From positions 1 through 30,808 of the forward strand of contig JASNJN010003148.1 in assembly GCA_030180075.1 (NCBI GenBank): a stretch of DNA of 30,808 nucleotides. Reading direction: 5' to 3'. A program made the position numbers and the translations under genes. Origin of the DNA: Mikrocytos mackini (lineage: Eukaryota > Endomyxa > Ascetosporea > Mikrocytida > Mikrocytiidae). Below the pieces are notes generated by a model, which worked only from the letters and a program-made list of their open reading frames with translations, did not search any database and was not told where the DNA came from. The stretch's first letter is position 1; the number at the start of each line of letters is the position of its first letter. Of this stretch, positions 29,382 through 30,808 are shown piece by piece.

Positions 29382-29690
29382 ATGTCTCTTCGAGGCTGGA
29401 CGACAACCAGGTNTGGAAAAAGGGTGNGCCTTAAAGGCTNGCTCAGGATCTATNCCNGGTTCATAGGCAGGGACCCCAAAGGGGTGAACAATTGGGAGTT
29501 GCTCGAAGTACCCGAAGAGAAGAGTCCCAGAGACGTTCTTCCCGAAGCCTTGCACAACAAGTTGTTGCAAAGCTTCGGAGAACAGAAGTGGCGTAAACCC
29601 CTGACCTTAAGTGGTCATTGGGAATTCGAGGGTAGCTGGGGAAGGCTGAAGTGGCCCGGCCATTGAGGCAGAAGTTATAAATAAATAATT
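29382..29690 (+). pseudogene. Short C-terminal piece of an R2-like ORF2
   Basis: Open from 29382 to 29666 (94 codons with several N bases). KRVxLKGxLRIYxxFIGRDP resembles the end of ORF2 in the other copies (NVGLKGSLVIYSWL; RVNLKGSLNIYRWF). The following 60 residues (NNWELLEVPEEKSPRDVL, then WRKPLTLSGHWEF) have no match that I know. A TGA stop and an AT-rich tail follow. With structured segment B just upstream, this could be an internally deleted, non-autonomous derivative: 5' structure plus 3' end. Confidence 0.4.
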
Positions 29691-29929
29691 TTTGTCGAAT
29701 AATGAAAATAAAAGGAAAGGGCATCATTATTATGATTCTATACCAGACCTTGATACTTGGCTAACCCCTGTTACCTTCATACAAGAAAAAAAATAAAAAT
29801 AAAAAAAAAATAAAAAAAAACAAGAATAAAAGAAAATTGGAAAAGGAAATTGTTTTGACAATAGATAACAGTGAACAAATAGCCCAATCCAAACCAACCA
29901 AAAATTATAACGAACATTTAACATAGATT

Positions 29930-30799
29930 ATGAAATTTGAAAGTGAAATTAACAAATTCAATACCATAATCCGTGTAAAATGTAATGAAGGTTTCCCTAC
30001 CAAAGTGACCACCTCCAACAACTATAGCTGCCCCCTATGTAATGAAAACAAACAGTTACGGAGTGAAAGATACTCGCTAACTAATAACATGGTTCCAGGA
30101 ATTCCTACAATTTCCCTTCGTAAATTAAATTGCCTTGAAAAGTTACTTATTAGCAAAACAATACCATTTATGAAGATCTACAAAACTCTCTACTTTGGAT
30201 CCGTTTTAAGCGGAAATTGTATTAATATTTTCCACGAAGTGAATAATATGTCAACAATTTTGCCTCAAAGCATAAACGAGATAAAATTAAACATTATGAA
30301 AACAGATCAAACTTCTTCACTAATTACCGAATCCCCTGTAAGGCCATATCTAATCAGACAAGCCTTATTGTGGTTAAAGAATAATAACCCTGCATATGCT
30401 GACATTACTATTTCAAATCAAAGGTTTGATGAGATTACCAATCCAATAAATGTCGACGATTCAACTGATCAAATTTTAAATGAAATGGAAATAGTAGAAA
30501 CGGTAATTCCTTCACAGACAGACAAAATAGAAAATTCAAAGTTGACTAAAGATATACTTGAGTACAGTTTCCTTGGTAATCCTATAAACGAGTTTAACAC
30601 CGAATATCTTGCTACATTTTGCTTTCCTGTGTTGTTTCCAACAGGCGCTGGAGATTTTACCTGTAAATCAATGCCGTATGAAGTTAACTGGGGAGAATCG
30701 GTAAAACACCTTTTAAAATATTCTTATCTAATTGACAATAAAAGAGTATATCCTTTTGCAGAGGATAAAATGTTTGTTTTTGGGCATATAATTTATTAG
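29930..30799 (+). pseudogene. Helitron replicase/helicase, N-terminal region, stopped by TAG
   Basis: The beginning of a rolling-circle transposon protein. A CPLC pair and NNMVPGIPTISLRKLNCLEK, then LPQSINEI, follow the pattern of the DUF6570-type region common in animal Helitrons. VRPYLIRQALLWLKNNNPAY, then EYSFLGNPINEF, FCFPVLFPTGAGDFT and VKHLLKYSYLIDNKRVYPF match the Helitron-like N-terminal domain. The frame meets TAG at 30797 directly after FGHIIY, with NDI following in the same frame. This may be a disabling mutation, with the Rep (HUH) and helicase parts beyond the window. The ATG at 29930 follows a stop-rich A-tract region. Only the N-terminal third of a typical Helitron protein is visible. 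Confidence 0.8.
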
Positions 30800-30808
30800 A
30801 ACGACATA

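Overview
The window looks like a repeat-rich, AT-rich nuclear region from a eukaryote, most likely an invertebrate animal. The reasons are decayed hAT, Helitron and R2-like non-LTR sequences, many small inverted-repeat transposons, scattered unresolved bases (N), and no sign of operons or intact host genes. I cannot name the species. Almost everything recognisable is mobile DNA, most of it broken.

Layout. 1-7267: AT-rich DNA with a GC-rich structured segment (560-790), a run of short hairpins (822-1475), and hAT-like inverted-repeat elements at 2073-2276, 2431-4243 and 4695-6783. A hAT transposase remnant lies at 4247-4645. 7268-22003: the dominant structure, two nearly full-length copies (about 7.1 kb each, not counting a later insertion) of one non-LTR retrotransposon, placed 5'-end to 5'-end around a 118-bp spacer (14759-14876). 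Together they make a palindrome of about 14.7 kb. Each copy has a 240-bp 5' UTR, a small ORF0 (about 105 aa), a long unrecognised ORF1 (about 650 aa), and an ORF2 (about 1,440 aa) with a reverse transcriptase (YMDD), a CCHC motif and an R2-type restriction-like endonuclease. A hairpin closes the 3' end. Both copies carry inactivating changes.

22004-26048: small transposons, several with clear target-site duplications (22401-22631, 23306-23462), and a two-tier palindrome (24536-25737). 26176-29690: an inverted-repeat element with 19-bp subrepeats, a 5'-truncated relative of the retrotransposon (26960-28322) that runs into a 400-bp (TTGGGTAG)n array, and a second GC-rich structured segment followed by a short retroelement C-terminal piece. 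29930-30799: the N-terminal part of a Helitron replicase/helicase, stopped by TAG just before the window ends.

Best candidate for something undescribed: the three-ORF restriction-like-endonuclease retrotransposon. Known R2-clade elements have a single ORF. Here ORF0 and ORF1 match no family I recognise, ORF2 has an internal repeat instead of visible N-terminal zinc fingers, and the two copies are mosaics: identical at the palindrome centre, with one strongly diverged block in ORF1 between well-matched flanks.
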